In this document: positions 1 through 8,511 of the stretch, one piece after another | How the letters are laid out: each line of letters begins with the position of its first letter | Numbering within the stretch: the first letter of the stretch is position 1 | Source: Virgibacillus_F flavescens | Lineage (GTDB): Bacteria > Bacillota > Bacilli > Bacillales > Amphibacillaceae | Assembly (NCBI RefSeq): GCF_050574275.1 | Contig: NZ_CP192260.1 | Span: 2,294,001 to 2,358,000, forward strand | Length of the DNA stretch: 64,000 bases | Reading direction: 5' to 3' | Program-made: the position numbers and the translations under genes | Notes under the pieces: generated by a model | Seen by the model: the letters and a program-made list of their open reading frames with translations, nothing else | Told to the model about the DNA's origin: nothing | Databases searched by the model: none

Positions 1-242
1 ATCCCGATCTACTAAAAGTTGATGAAGAATTAGAGAAATCTCAAATTGAACAGTTAGACAATATAAGAGCAACAAGAGATCAGAAAAAAGTAGATGAGTT
101 ATTACAATCATTACGAATTCAGGCAAAAAATCCTGAAACAAATTTAATTCCGTATATTCTTGAAGCCGTTAAAGCATATGCGACGGTTGGTGAAATTTGT
201 AACGTAATGCGTGATGAATTTGGTCAATATACAGGCATGTAA
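1..242 (+). CDS. methylmalonyl-CoA mutase, catalytic large subunit (C-terminal fragment)
   Basis: Only the last 79 codons are in the window; the reading frame is open from base 3. The tail reads as the end of the substrate-binding part of methylmalonyl-CoA mutase (…EAVKAYATVGEICNVMRDEFG…), which interconverts succinyl-CoA and R-methylmalonyl-CoA. It stops without a cobalamin-binding domain. That domain is instead encoded by the next gene, so this is the split-subunit form of the enzyme. The next gene starts 15 bases downstream, suggesting one operon. The family call rests on the characteristic tail and on the neighbouring B12 subunit and epimerase. Confidence 0.85.
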   Translation, partial: PDLLKVDEELEKSQIEQLDNIRATRDQKKVDELLQSLRIQAKNPETNLIPYILEAVKAYATVGEICNVMRDEFGQYTGM

Positions 243-257
243 GAAGGAGAGATAAGG

Positions 258-1082
258 ATGAATAAAATACGAGTATTAATCGCCAAACCTGGTCTTGACG
301 GACATGATCGGGGCGCTTTAGTAATTGCACAAGCATTACGTGATCATGGCATGGAAGTAATTTATACTGGATTACGACAAACGCCTGTACAAATTGCGCA
401 GGCAGCTGTACAAGAAGATGTAGACGTGATTGGACTTTCTTCTCTATCAGGGGCACATCGATCCTTGTTTCCTAAAGTTGTAGAAGAACTTAAAAAAAGA
501 AACGCAAGTGATATTCCGGTTGTTGGTGGCGGAGTCATTCCAAGTGAAGATATTCCATTTTTAAAAGAAAAAGGAATAAATCAAATCTTTACTAGTGGAT
601 CTTCAACAGAAGTACTTGCAAATTACATTAAACAGCTAATTAATCCTGACTCAACTAAATTGGAAAAACCCAGCAAGATTGCTCATATTGGAATTGCAGT
701 GAATTCAATCGATCAGGCGCTCCCATTCTATTCAGATATTCTGGGTCTGGAACTAGAAGGGATTGAAACGGTGGTATCTGAAGATGTTAAGGTTGCATTT
801 CTGAAAATTGGTGAAGCACGTTTTGAATTATTAGAGCCACTTTCCGAAAAATCTGCTGTTCAAGGTTTTATCACTAAAAAGGGTGAGGGAGTTCACCACA
901 TTGCAATCGAAGTTGATAATATAAATGAAAGATTGCAGCAGTATAAATCCAAAGGGGTACAGTTGATTCATGAAGAATCAAAGCCTGGTGCACATAACAG
1001 TGAAATAGCGTTTATTCATCCAAAAGCAGCGAATGGCGTATTAGTTGAATTATGTCAGTCAGCAGAAGGAAGTGAAAAGTAA
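258..1082 (+). CDS. fusion of methylmalonyl-CoA mutase B12-binding subunit and methylmalonyl-CoA epimerase
   Basis: Residues 1-130 form a cobalamin-binding Rossmann-like domain. It has the DxHxxG signature (Asp14, His16, Gly19; His16 is the expected lower axial cobalt ligand), the SSLSG segment near 61-65 and the glycine-rich VVGGGVIP near 88-95. Residues 140-270 form a vicinal-oxygen-chelate domain typical of methylmalonyl-CoA epimerase. Candidate metal ligands there are His143, Glu190, His214 and Glu264. The two domains are joined by about ten residues with no stop or frameshift. The product should complete the mutase and also racemise S- to R-methylmalonyl-CoA. Upstream lies the mutase catalytic subunit, and downstream a carboxyltransferase overlaps its stop by one base. 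A GAAGGAGAG ribosome site precedes the ATG. Confidence 0.9.
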   Translation: MNKIRVLIAKPGLDGHDRGALVIAQALRDHGMEVIYTGLRQTPVQIAQAAVQEDVDVIGLSSLSGAHRSLFPKVVEELKKRNASDIPVVGGGVIPSEDIPFLKEKGINQIFTSGSSTEVLANYIKQLINPDSTKLEKPSKIAHIGIAVNSIDQALPFYSDILGLELEGIETVVSEDVKVAFLKIGEARFELLEPLSEKSAVQGFITKKGEGVHHIAIEVDNINERLQQYKSKGVQLIHEESKPGAHNSEIAFIHPKAANGVLVELCQSAEGSEK

Positions 1083-2629
1083 TGGATATATTTGATAAAA
1101 TTAATGAGTTGTATGATAAACGGCGACAAGTTGAACTTGGTGGTGGCGATGAACGGATAGATAAGCAGCATGCCAAAGGCAAAAAAACTGCTCGTGAAAG
1201 AATTGATTATCTGTTGGATAATAATACTTTTGTTGAACTCAATCCATTCATGGAACATAGGGAAACGGATTATGGGATGGACAGCTCGACCGCTAAAGGC
1301 GAAGGTGTTGTTACCGGATATGGAAAAATAAATGGAAAGCCAATTTACTTGTTTGCACAGGATTTCACTGTATATGGTGGTGCGCTTGGTGAAATGCATG
1401 GTAAGAAAATTGCCGCTGTAATGGATTTGGCTGCCAAAAATGGAGTTCCATTTATTGGATTAAACGATTCCGGTGGTGCAAGAATTCAAGAGGGTGTTTC
1501 ATCGTTGGATGGGTACGGTCAGGTTTTTTATCGTAATTCCATTTATTCGGGAGTAATTCCACAAATATCAGTAATTCTTGGACCAAGTGCAGGGGGAGCA
1601 GTATACTCACCAGCCATTACAGATTTTGTGATAATGGTTGAAAAAACATCACAAATGTTTATAACAGGACCCAAAGTAATCGAAACCGTCACGGGTGAAA
1701 AGATTTCATCAGAAGGTCTTGGCGGAGCGGACGTACATAACTCTAAAAGTGGAAACGCCCACATAAAAGCGTCCAGTGAAGAAGAAGCACTAGACGCTGT
1801 GCGCGATTTACTTGAATATTTGCCTGCAAACAATCAGCTGAAGCCAACATTAACTGAGTCTGAACCACAAGATGATACGTGTCACGATCTTACGGAAATT
1901 GTTCCATTTAATTCAACCCGTCCATATGATGTGAAGCGAGTAATTGATCAAGTGGTTGACAAAGGTACGTTTTTCGAGATTCATAAAGACTTCGCTAAGA
2001 ATATTGTTGTGGGGTTTGCGCGGATAAATGGACAAACGGTGGGATTAGTTTGTAATCAACCGAGGTATTTAGCTGGAGGTCTTGATATTGATTCCAGTGA
2101 TAAAGCTGCCCGTTTCATCCGTTTCTGCGATTCATTTAATATATCGTTAATTACATTTGAAGATGTTACCGGCTTTTTCCCTGGAGTCAAACAGGAGCAT
2201 GGTGGGATAATTCGTCATGGAGCGAAAATTTTGTATGCATATTCAGAAGCCACTGTTCCGAAAATCACGGTTATAACAAGAAAAGCCTTTGGTGGTGCTT
2301 ATGTAGCATTAAACAGTAAATCGATCGGAGCGGATCTGGTTTATGCATGGCCAAATGCGGAAATAGCAGTTATGGGTCCAGAAGGTGCAGCAAATATTAT
2401 CTTTGCTAAAGAAATTGCTGAAAGTGAAGATCCAGAAGCGACAAGACAGGAGAAAATTGATACGTATCGTGAAAAGTTTGCTAATCCATACATAGCAGCT
2501 GGACTTGGTATGATTGATGATGTCATTGACCCAAGAGAAACAAGAATTAAACTAATTCAGGCGCTTGAAATGTTATACAACAAACAAGAAGATCGCCCCA
2601 AGAAAAAACACGGAAACATCCCATTGTAA
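1082..2629 (+). CDS. yqjD: propionyl/methylmalonyl-CoA carboxyltransferase subunit (YqjD type)
   Basis: A 515-residue carboxyltransferase with the two tandem crotonase-like halves of the propionyl-CoA carboxylase beta / methylmalonyl-CoA decarboxylase alpha family. The first half carries GGARIQEGV and the second carries GGAYVALNSK, the glycine-rich oxyanion loops that bind the acyl-CoA thioester. Family members move a carboxyl group between biotin and acyl-CoA. No biotin carrier or biotin carboxylase gene is in view, so the partner must be elsewhere. Its ATG overlaps the stop of the mutase-epimerase fusion (TAATG), which indicates translational coupling in a methylmalonyl-CoA operon. The direction of reaction (propionate use or decarboxylation) cannot be read from sequence. 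Confidence 0.88.
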   Translation: MDIFDKINELYDKRRQVELGGGDERIDKQHAKGKKTARERIDYLLDNNTFVELNPFMEHRETDYGMDSSTAKGEGVVTGYGKINGKPIYLFAQDFTVYGGALGEMHGKKIAAVMDLAAKNGVPFIGLNDSGGARIQEGVSSLDGYGQVFYRNSIYSGVIPQISVILGPSAGGAVYSPAITDFVIMVEKTSQMFITGPKVIETVTGEKISSEGLGGADVHNSKSGNAHIKASSEEEALDAVRDLLEYLPANNQLKPTLTESEPQDDTCHDLTEIVPFNSTRPYDVKRVIDQVVDKGTFFEIHKDFAKNIVVGFARINGQTVGLVCNQPRYLAGGLDIDSSDKAARFIRFCDSFNISLITFEDVTGFFPGVKQEHGGIIRHGAKILYAYSEATVPKITVITRKAFGGAYVALNSKSIGADLVYAWPNAEIAVMGPEGAANIIFAKEIAESEDPEATRQEKIDTYREKFANPYIAAGLGMIDDVIDPRETRIKLIQALEMLYNKQEDRPKKKHGNIPL

Positions 2630-2780
2630 AAAGAAAAGCGTAGGCGACTGTTCAGTGGCGTACAGATAGATGGGGCTGTGAAAAGTACGGTGAACTTTCC
2701 GTACGTTCAACAGAACCGACTATCTGCTAGCCACTAGGAGCTGCAGCTAGACAAAAAGAAAAGCGTAGGCGACTGTTCAG
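2628..2780. repeat. 28-bp direct repeat pair flanking a stem-loop
   Basis: An identical 28-base sequence (A-rich start, then GCGTAGGCGACTGTTCAG) occurs at 2628-2655 and again at 2753-2780. The first copy begins inside the stop codon of the carboxyltransferase gene. The unit between the copies folds: GTGGC and CAGATAG at 2655-2669 pair with CTATCTG and GCCAC at 2720-2734, and an inner GTACGG/CCGTAC stem lies in the centre. Another palindrome, AGCTGCAGCT, follows at 2739-2748. Similar repeats are common between genes in Bacillaceae genomes. No coding capacity is visible. Confidence 0.8.
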
Positions 2781-2821
2781 AAGCGGACGCTGTTACAAAA
2801 AAATATTTCCAGGAGGTACCA

Positions 2822-3946
2822 ATGATAAAAGTAAATAATGAACGATTAGTAGAGGAATTTTTAGAATTAGTACAAATTGACTCGGAAACAAAACATGAAA
2901 CAAAAATTGCTGAAGTGTTAAAGAAGAAATTTAACGATTTAGGGTTAGATGTTATAGAGGATGAGAGCAAAGAAGAAACAGGTCACGGTGCTGGGAACTT
3001 AATTTGTACGTTAAAGGGTACAAAAGAAAATGTGGATCCAATTTACTTCACATCTCATATGGACACAGTGGTACCTGGTAACAGTATTAAACCTTCTATT
3101 AAAGATGGATACATCATTTCAGATGGAACTACAATTTTAGGTGCAGATGATAAAGCTGGACTGGCTGCCATTCTTGAGATGATTCGCAGCTTGAAAGAAA
3201 ATAATGCTGAACACGGAGATATCCAGTTTATTATTACTGCTGGCGAAGAGTCTGGTCTAGTTGGTGCAAAGGCTTTAGATCCTTCCTTAATAAAGGCGAA
3301 GTACGGCTATGCAATTGATAGTAATGGAGAAGTTGGGGATATTATTGTGGCAGCGCCTACGCAAGCTAAGATTTTCACTGTCATGAGAGGGAAAACTGCT
3401 CACGCTGGTGTTGCCCCAGAAAAAGGAATATCTGCCATTACTTTAGCAGCCAGAGCAATATCCAGAATGCCTTTAGGCCGTATTGATGATGAGACAACAG
3501 CAAATATTGGCAGGTTCGAAGGTGGAAAACAGACGAATATTGTATGTGACTACGTGGAGATTCTTTCTGAGGCAAGATCACTCGTACCAGAAAAAATGGA
3601 GGCGCAAGTGAAAAAAATGAAAGAATCATTCGAGGCGACTGCAGAAGAATATGGAGGTACAGCTGAAGTTGAAGTGAAAATTATGTACCCCGGTTTCAAA
3701 CAGGAAGCTGGTGATCAAGTAGTTGAAATTGCACGCAATGCTGCCAAATCGATTGGTCATGAAAGTCAGTTATTAACTAGTGGCGGCGGAAGTGATGCTA
3801 ATGTGATTGCGGGGCATGGAATTCCTACAGTGAATCTAGCTGTTGGCTATGAAGAAATTCATACTACGAATGAAAGAATAGCAGTAAAGGATTTAGTAAA
3901 AATTTCTGAATATATTGCTGCAATTGTTTTAGAAACAGCAAAATAA
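2822..3946 (+). CDS. yqjE: M20-family metallopeptidase, tripeptidase-T-like (YqjE)
   Basis: A 374-residue zinc aminopeptidase of the M20 (PepT-like) family. It shows the SHMDTVV motif (His79, Asp81), a second metal-ligand region GADDKAG (Asp109/110) and the catalytic glutamates GEES (142-143). A small dimerisation or lid domain sits in the middle, as usual for the family. It should trim short peptides in the cytoplasm; the exact substrate is unknown. An AGGAGG site lies 6 bases before the ATG. It follows the repeat element after yqjD, the same neighbour as in B. subtilis, and ends in a strong terminator, so it closes the methylmalonyl-CoA cluster. Confidence 0.88.
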   Translation: MIKVNNERLVEEFLELVQIDSETKHETKIAEVLKKKFNDLGLDVIEDESKEETGHGAGNLICTLKGTKENVDPIYFTSHMDTVVPGNSIKPSIKDGYIISDGTTILGADDKAGLAAILEMIRSLKENNAEHGDIQFIITAGEESGLVGAKALDPSLIKAKYGYAIDSNGEVGDIIVAAPTQAKIFTVMRGKTAHAGVAPEKGISAITLAARAISRMPLGRIDDETTANIGRFEGGKQTNIVCDYVEILSEARSLVPEKMEAQVKKMKESFEATAEEYGGTAEVEVKIMYPGFKQEAGDQVVEIARNAAKSIGHESQLLTSGGGSDANVIAGHGIPTVNLAVGYEEIHTTNERIAVKDLVKISEYIAAIVLETAK

Positions 3947-3952
3947 AAGTGT

Positions 3953-3991
3953 AAAGACCCTTAGTAGTGACTTTCATTATTAAGGGTCTTT
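3953..3991 (+). terminator. intrinsic terminator after yqjE
   Basis: An 11-bp perfect stem (AAAGACCCTTA / TAAGGGTCTTT) closes a 17-base loop seven bases past the yqjE stop. Confidence 0.85.
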
Positions 3992-4001
3992 CTGTGTGTG
4001 A

Positions 4002-4028
4002 TATAATAATGAAACAAACAACTGTTCG
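4002..4028 (+). promoter_or_regulatory. dinB promoter -10 and candidate LexA (SOS) box
   Basis: A perfect TATAAT lies at 4002-4007. Seven bases later comes CAAAC-AACT-GTTCG at 4015-4028. This differs from the Bacillus LexA consensus CGAAC-N4-GTTCG at one base only. The box would cover the transcription start. No good -35 hexamer is seen, since that region falls in the preceding terminator. Regulation by LexA is an inference from the site. Confidence 0.6.
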
Positions 4029-4043
4029 AGAAAAGGGTGTTAA

Positions 4044-5294
4044 GTGTCTATGTCACAATGGTATCCAAAAAATGGACGGGTAATTTTTCATATTGACATG
4101 AATTGTTTTTACGCATCTGTTGAAATGGCCTATAACCAAAAGTTAAAGGGGCGGCCATTAGCTATTGCAGGCAATCCAGAAGAGCGAAAAGGGATTATTG
4201 TAACAAGCAGCTATGAAGCTCGTGCGAAAGGTGTCAAAACAACTATGCCGCTTTGGGAAGCTCGAAAGCTTTGTCCAAATCTGATTGTAATGCGTCCGAA
4301 TTTTGAACGATACCGTATGGCATCACGAGAAATGTTTAAAATTCTCTCTGATATCACACCACATGTTCAACCAGTTTCAATAGATGAAGGTTATATGGAT
4401 ATTTCCGATTGTCAGGATTTAGGAAGTCCTATAGATATCGCAAATAATCTGCAGCAAAGAATTAATAAAGAGCTTGATTTACCTTGTAGTATCGGAATCG
4501 CACCAAATAAATTTTTAGCTAAAATGGCTTCTGATATGAAGAAGCCAATGGGCATTACCATTTTAAGAAAAAGGGATTTACCTCAAAAGTTATGGCCACT
4601 CACCGTTGGAGAAATGTATGGTATTGGTGAAAAGACAGAAGCAAAGTTAAATAGTGTGGAAATAAAGACTATTGGCGATTTGGCGAATCGAGATGTTTAT
4701 CAATTGAAGCAAGTGCTTGGCATAAATGGAGAAAGATTAAAGAATCGCGCTAATGGATTAGACACTAGACCAGTAGATCCAAATGCAGTTCATGAGTTTA
4801 AAAGTATTGGAAGCTCGCAAACGTTGCCAACTGACACTACGGATGAGGCAGAAATTCGAAAGCTGATGCATACGCTTGCTGATAGTGTGGAACGTCGATT
4901 GAGGCGTAAAAATGCTGCTGGAAAGGGAATCCAGCTTGTAATACGCTATCATAATTTAAAAACTATTACTCGTAGTAAAAAGTTAAAAGTTTTTATTGAA
5001 ACAAAAGCCGATATTTTACATGTCGCAAACGATCTATTTCAAAAGCACTGGAACTTAGAACCAATTCGCTTACTAGGAATTACTGTTCAGGATGCCGAAG
5101 AAAAGCAACATATTGCTCAACAATTGGACCTGTTTTCGTATGAAAAATTTGCTGAAAAAGAGAAATTATACTCTGTAATTGACGAGTTATCTGAGAAGTA
5201 TGGCAAAAATCCATTTAAACAGCTGCACAGTGAACCAGAAGAACAACCTCGAACTAGTTTTCAAAAAGATTTTTTAGACGATTATAAACGATAA
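4044..5294 (+). CDS. dinB: DNA polymerase IV (DinB/PolYB-type translesion polymerase)
   Basis: A 416-residue Y-family DNA polymerase that copies past damaged bases. Catalytic carboxylates are visible in HIDMNCFYASVE (Asp18) and SIDEGYMD (Asp114, Glu115). The helix-hairpin-helix region MYGIGEKTEAKL follows, and the little-finger domain comes after it. A QLDLF sliding-clamp-binding motif is at 360-364. The GTG start is preferred because AAAAGGG lies 7 bases upstream; an in-frame ATG two codons later is the alternative. It is the counterpart of B. subtilis yqjH, in the same position. A near-consensus LexA box overlaps its promoter. A second Y-family polymerase is encoded about 12 kb away on the other strand. 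Confidence 0.93.
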   Translation: MSMSQWYPKNGRVIFHIDMNCFYASVEMAYNQKLKGRPLAIAGNPEERKGIIVTSSYEARAKGVKTTMPLWEARKLCPNLIVMRPNFERYRMASREMFKILSDITPHVQPVSIDEGYMDISDCQDLGSPIDIANNLQQRINKELDLPCSIGIAPNKFLAKMASDMKKPMGITILRKRDLPQKLWPLTVGEMYGIGEKTEAKLNSVEIKTIGDLANRDVYQLKQVLGINGERLKNRANGLDTRPVDPNAVHEFKSIGSSQTLPTDTTDEAEIRKLMHTLADSVERRLRRKNAAGKGIQLVIRYHNLKTITRSKKLKVFIETKADILHVANDLFQKHWNLEPIRLLGITVQDAEEKQHIAQQLDLFSYEKFAEKEKLYSVIDELSEKYGKNPFKQLHSEPEEQPRTSFQKDFLDDYKR

Positions 5295-5312
5295 ATACTA
5301 TTCATGAAGCAT

Positions 5313-5339
5313 AAGCTGCCTTTAAACTGGTAGCTTTTT
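5313..5339 (+). terminator. intrinsic terminator after dinB
   Basis: AAGCTGCC pairs with GGTAGCTT (one G-U pair) across an 8-base loop and is followed by a T run. Confidence 0.7.
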
Positions 5340-5417
5340 CAGTTTCAGTGGTTGGATTTTCTTTTGCTGTCCCGTTATAATGTTAATCGTTGCCTACAAA
5401 TTTAGGAGGGATATCTG

Positions 5418-7079
5418 TTGAATTACATAAAGCAAATTCTGCCAGCATTATTGATTATTCTAATAGTGCTTGGTGCGTGCAGCAATAAGCAAAATGAAGA
5501 ATCACTAGACTCAGAAGAAAGTAAAGAAAAACAAAAAGCAGTCTATTTAAGTGCTCCTGGAGCCATTCCAAGTTTAAGTCCAACAATTGCAGATAATGAC
5601 TTCAGTTTCAGAGTTATTAATCAAGTATTTGAGGGATTATACCGCTTGGATAAAGAAGGAAAACCTGAACTGGCGATCGCAGCAGAAGAGCCTGAAATCA
5701 GCGAAGACAACAAGGTATATACGTTCAAAATCCGTAGTGATGCCAAATGGTCTAATGGTACACCGGTAACTGCTCACGATTTTGAATACGCATGGAAAAA
5801 AGCAGTAAACCCTGAGACGGGAGCTGCTTACGGTCCACAATTTGAAGAGATTGTGGCAAACGCCTCCGATATTTTAAAAGGGGACATGCCTGCTGAGTCA
5901 TTAGGTGTTGAAGCTTTGGATGATCATACATTAAAAGTGGAGCTCGAGAATCCAGTACCATTTTTTAAGGAGCTGCTGACAACTGCGATTTTTTTCCCGC
6001 AGCCGAAGGAGTTTATCGAGAAACAGGAAGGACAATATGCATCTGATAGTGAACATACACTTTTCAATGGTCCGTTTGTACTGGATGAGTGGACTGGAAC
6101 TGATCAGTCATGGACATATAAAAAAAATGAACAATATTGGGATAAAGAAGCAGTAAACGTTGATGAAATAAGAGTTAATGTGGTAAAGGACACCGGGACA
6201 GCTGTAAGTCTGTATCAAGAAGGAAAGCTTGATCGTGTAAGCTTAACAGGTGAGTTTGTAGATAAGTTTAAGAACAGTGAAGACTATCACACCATTTTAA
6301 CTGGCGCAACTTCCTATATAAAGATGAATCAGGGAAAAGATGGGAACCAAACAAATCTCGCAAACTTAAATATTCGTAAGGCACTGACGATGGCTATTGA
6401 TAAGAAAAGAATAGTAAACTCCATTCTAAATAACGGCTCAATCGCAGCTAACGGAAATGTTCCAAAAGGACTTACTAAAAATCCAGTCACAGGTGAAGAT
6501 TTCCGTGCTGAAAATGGTAACCTTACTCACTATGCTCCTGAAAATGCTAAGGATCACTGGGAAAAAGGCTTGAAAGAACTTGGAAAGGAAGAGCTTGAAA
6601 TTACTTTAATCAGCTCAGATTCTGGAACATCTAAACTACTGGCAGAAAATATAAAGTTTCAGCTGGAAGATACTTTACCTGGTCTATCACTTAAAATTAG
6701 GAATTTAACTCCGAAAGCAAGCATAGCAGCTAATGTTGGTCAGGAATTTGAAATGATTATGACAGGCTGGAATGGAGATTATCATGATCCACTCACTTAT
6801 TTAAATTTATTCATAACCGATAGTCCAGGAAATCACACTGGTTATTCAAGTGAAGCGTATGATCGACTTGTATTAGGTGCTAAGGGCAGTATGGCAAACG
6901 ATCCTATAAAACGCTGGAAAGCTATGTTGAAAGCGGAAAGAATGTTAATTGAAGAGAGTGCGGTAATCATACCCCTATATCAAAATGGTACAGCATACCT
7001 TCAAAAGGATTACTTGAAGAATTTTGTAACGTATAAAGTTGGTGCTGACAATTATAAGTGGATAAATATAAAAAAATAA
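5418..7079 (+). CDS. oligopeptide ABC transporter substrate-binding lipoprotein (OppA-like)
   Basis: A 553-residue extracytoplasmic solute-binding protein of family 5. A lipoprotein signal peptide ends in LGAC with the lipidated Cys21. The mature chain shows family features such as FRVINQVFEGLYRLD, the WSNGTPVTAHDFEYAWK block and FNGPFVLDEW. These proteins capture peptides outside the membrane and pass them to a permease. No permease or ATPase genes are adjacent, so it is an orphan binding protein that probably shares a transporter encoded elsewhere. The TTG start is supported by an AGGAGGGA site 6 bases upstream. A TATAAT lies at 5376-5381 without a convincing -35. It ends at a bidirectional terminator. 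Confidence 0.9.
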   Translation: MNYIKQILPALLIILIVLGACSNKQNEESLDSEESKEKQKAVYLSAPGAIPSLSPTIADNDFSFRVINQVFEGLYRLDKEGKPELAIAAEEPEISEDNKVYTFKIRSDAKWSNGTPVTAHDFEYAWKKAVNPETGAAYGPQFEEIVANASDILKGDMPAESLGVEALDDHTLKVELENPVPFFKELLTTAIFFPQPKEFIEKQEGQYASDSEHTLFNGPFVLDEWTGTDQSWTYKKNEQYWDKEAVNVDEIRVNVVKDTGTAVSLYQEGKLDRVSLTGEFVDKFKNSEDYHTILTGATSYIKMNQGKDGNQTNLANLNIRKALTMAIDKKRIVNSILNNGSIAANGNVPKGLTKNPVTGEDFRAENGNLTHYAPENAKDHWEKGLKELGKEELEITLISSDSGTSKLLAENIKFQLEDTLPGLSLKIRNLTPKASIAANVGQEFEMIMTGWNGDYHDPLTYLNLFITDSPGNHTGYSSEAYDRLVLGAKGSMANDPIKRWKAMLKAERMLIEESAVIIPLYQNGTAYLQKDYLKNFVTYKVGADNYKWINIKK

Positions 7080-7084
7080 CAGTA

Positions 7085-7118
7085 AAAAGCACACCTGAAA
7101 TGAATCAGGTGTGCTTTT
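7085..7118. terminator. bidirectional terminator between oppA-like gene and aldehyde dehydrogenase
   Basis: A 14-bp perfect stem (AAAAGCACACCTGA / TCAGGTGTGCTTTT) with a 6-base loop lies between convergent genes and has A and T runs on both sides. Confidence 0.88.
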
Positions 7119-7119
7119 C

Positions 7120-8490
7120 CTACTTTAAAATACGTTTTGTAATAGTGGTTGCTAACTTACTTCCAGGATAACGGAAGGGATTATCAAACATCGTTGTTTG
7201 TTTTAATATACTTTTATTATGAGAGAATGTTTGAAAACTATCCCTTCCATGATACGAACCAATACCGCTGTTGCCAACTCCGCCAAATGGAAGATTCGGG
7301 TTAGCTAAGTGATAGAGAGTATCGTTAATGCAGCCCCCTCCAAATGAAAGACTATTTAATACTCTATTCTGGGCTTTCGTATTTTCTCCAAAATAATAAA
7401 GTGCCAATGGTTTTTCCAATCCTTTTAAAACTGAAATTCCTTCTTCCAAGTTATTAAACGTGATGACGGGAAGTAAAGGACCGAAAATTTCCTCTTGCAT
7501 GATAGGATCTTCCCAAGACACGTTATCTATTAGTGTTGGTTCAATCGTGAGCTGTTCAGAAATTTTATTTCCACCGTGGATTATATTTCCGTTTCCAAGA
7601 TAACCTTCTAATCTAGTGAAATGATCCTGGTTAACAATTCGCCCATAATCTTTATTGTTAAGAGGGTTCTTGCCATATAAGGACTTGATATGCTTTTTCA
7701 TAGCTTTTACAAGTTTTAGTTTTACTTTATCGTGTACGTATAAAAAGTCTGGGGCAACACAGGTTTGTCCAGCATTGGTAAATTTCCCCCACACAATCCG
7801 TTTGGCAGCTAAGTCAATATTAGCGTCCTTATCGACTATTGCCGGGCTCTTTCCCCCGAGTTCCAACGTTACAGGAGTTAAGTGTTCGCTCGCATGTTTC
7901 ATGACGATTTTTCCGACATTGGTGCTTCCAGTAAAAAAGATATAATCAAATTTTAACGCAAGCAATTGCTGACTTACTTCTTTTTCACCAGTTACAACAG
8001 CCACATACTTATGATCAAATGCTGAATTAATCATATGTGCAAGCAAGGAAGAAGTTGCAGGTGTAAATTCGGAAGGTTTAATAACCGCTGTATTACCTGC
8101 TGCAAGCGCGCCGATTACTGGTGCTATTGCAAGCTGGAGCGGATAATTCCATGGCGCGATCGTAAGAGTCACACCGTATGGTTCAGGTATTATATAGCTC
8201 TTTGAACCTTTATGTGTAAGTGGATTATCAACCTTTTTTTCTTTCATCCATTCTTTCAGGTTTTTCAATGTGTTGTCTATTTCGCTATAAAGAAAGCCTA
8301 ATTCGGTTGTTAATGTCTCGTACTCTGATTTATTCAAATCGTCATTAAGGGCTTGATATATATCACCTTCATAATTTTTCAACATAACTTTTAGTTTTTC
8401 AAGCTGTTTTTTCCGAAATGAATATGAAAGTGTTTCTTCAGATTTGAAATACTTGCGCTGTTCATCTACTAAAACTTTAAATGGATTCAA
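7120..8490 (-). CDS. NAD(P)-dependent aldehyde dehydrogenase (family 3, YwdH-like)
   Basis: A 456-residue aldehyde dehydrogenase. Visible are APWNYP (112-117), the GSTNVGK cofactor loop, the general-base glutamate in LELGGKSP (Glu210) and the catalytic cysteine in NAGQTCVAPD (Cys244). The short length and lack of a long N-terminus fit the class-3/fatty-aldehyde group, which oxidises medium- and long-chain aldehydes. The start chosen is TTG at 8490, because AAAGGAG sits 9 bases before it. An in-frame TTG three codons earlier abuts that site directly and is unlikely. It lies 21 bases downstream of RNase Z, on the same strand. The true substrate is unknown. Confidence 0.87.
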   Translation of the reverse strand: MNPFKVLVDEQRKYFKSEETLSYSFRKKQLEKLKVMLKNYEGDIYQALNDDLNKSEYETLTTELGFLYSEIDNTLKNLKEWMKEKKVDNPLTHKGSKSYIIPEPYGVTLTIAPWNYPLQLAIAPVIGALAAGNTAVIKPSEFTPATSSLLAHMINSAFDHKYVAVVTGEKEVSQQLLALKFDYIFFTGSTNVGKIVMKHASEHLTPVTLELGGKSPAIVDKDANIDLAAKRIVWGKFTNAGQTCVAPDFLYVHDKVKLKLVKAMKKHIKSLYGKNPLNNKDYGRIVNQDHFTRLEGYLGNGNIIHGGNKISEQLTIEPTLIDNVSWEDPIMQEEIFGPLLPVITFNNLEEGISVLKGLEKPLALYYFGENTKAQNRVLNSLSFGGGCINDTLYHLANPNLPFGGVGNSGIGSYHGRDSFQTFSHNKSILKQTTMFDNPFRYPGSKLATTITKRILK

Positions 8491-8511
8491 TCGTAACAAC
8501 TCCTTTGACCG

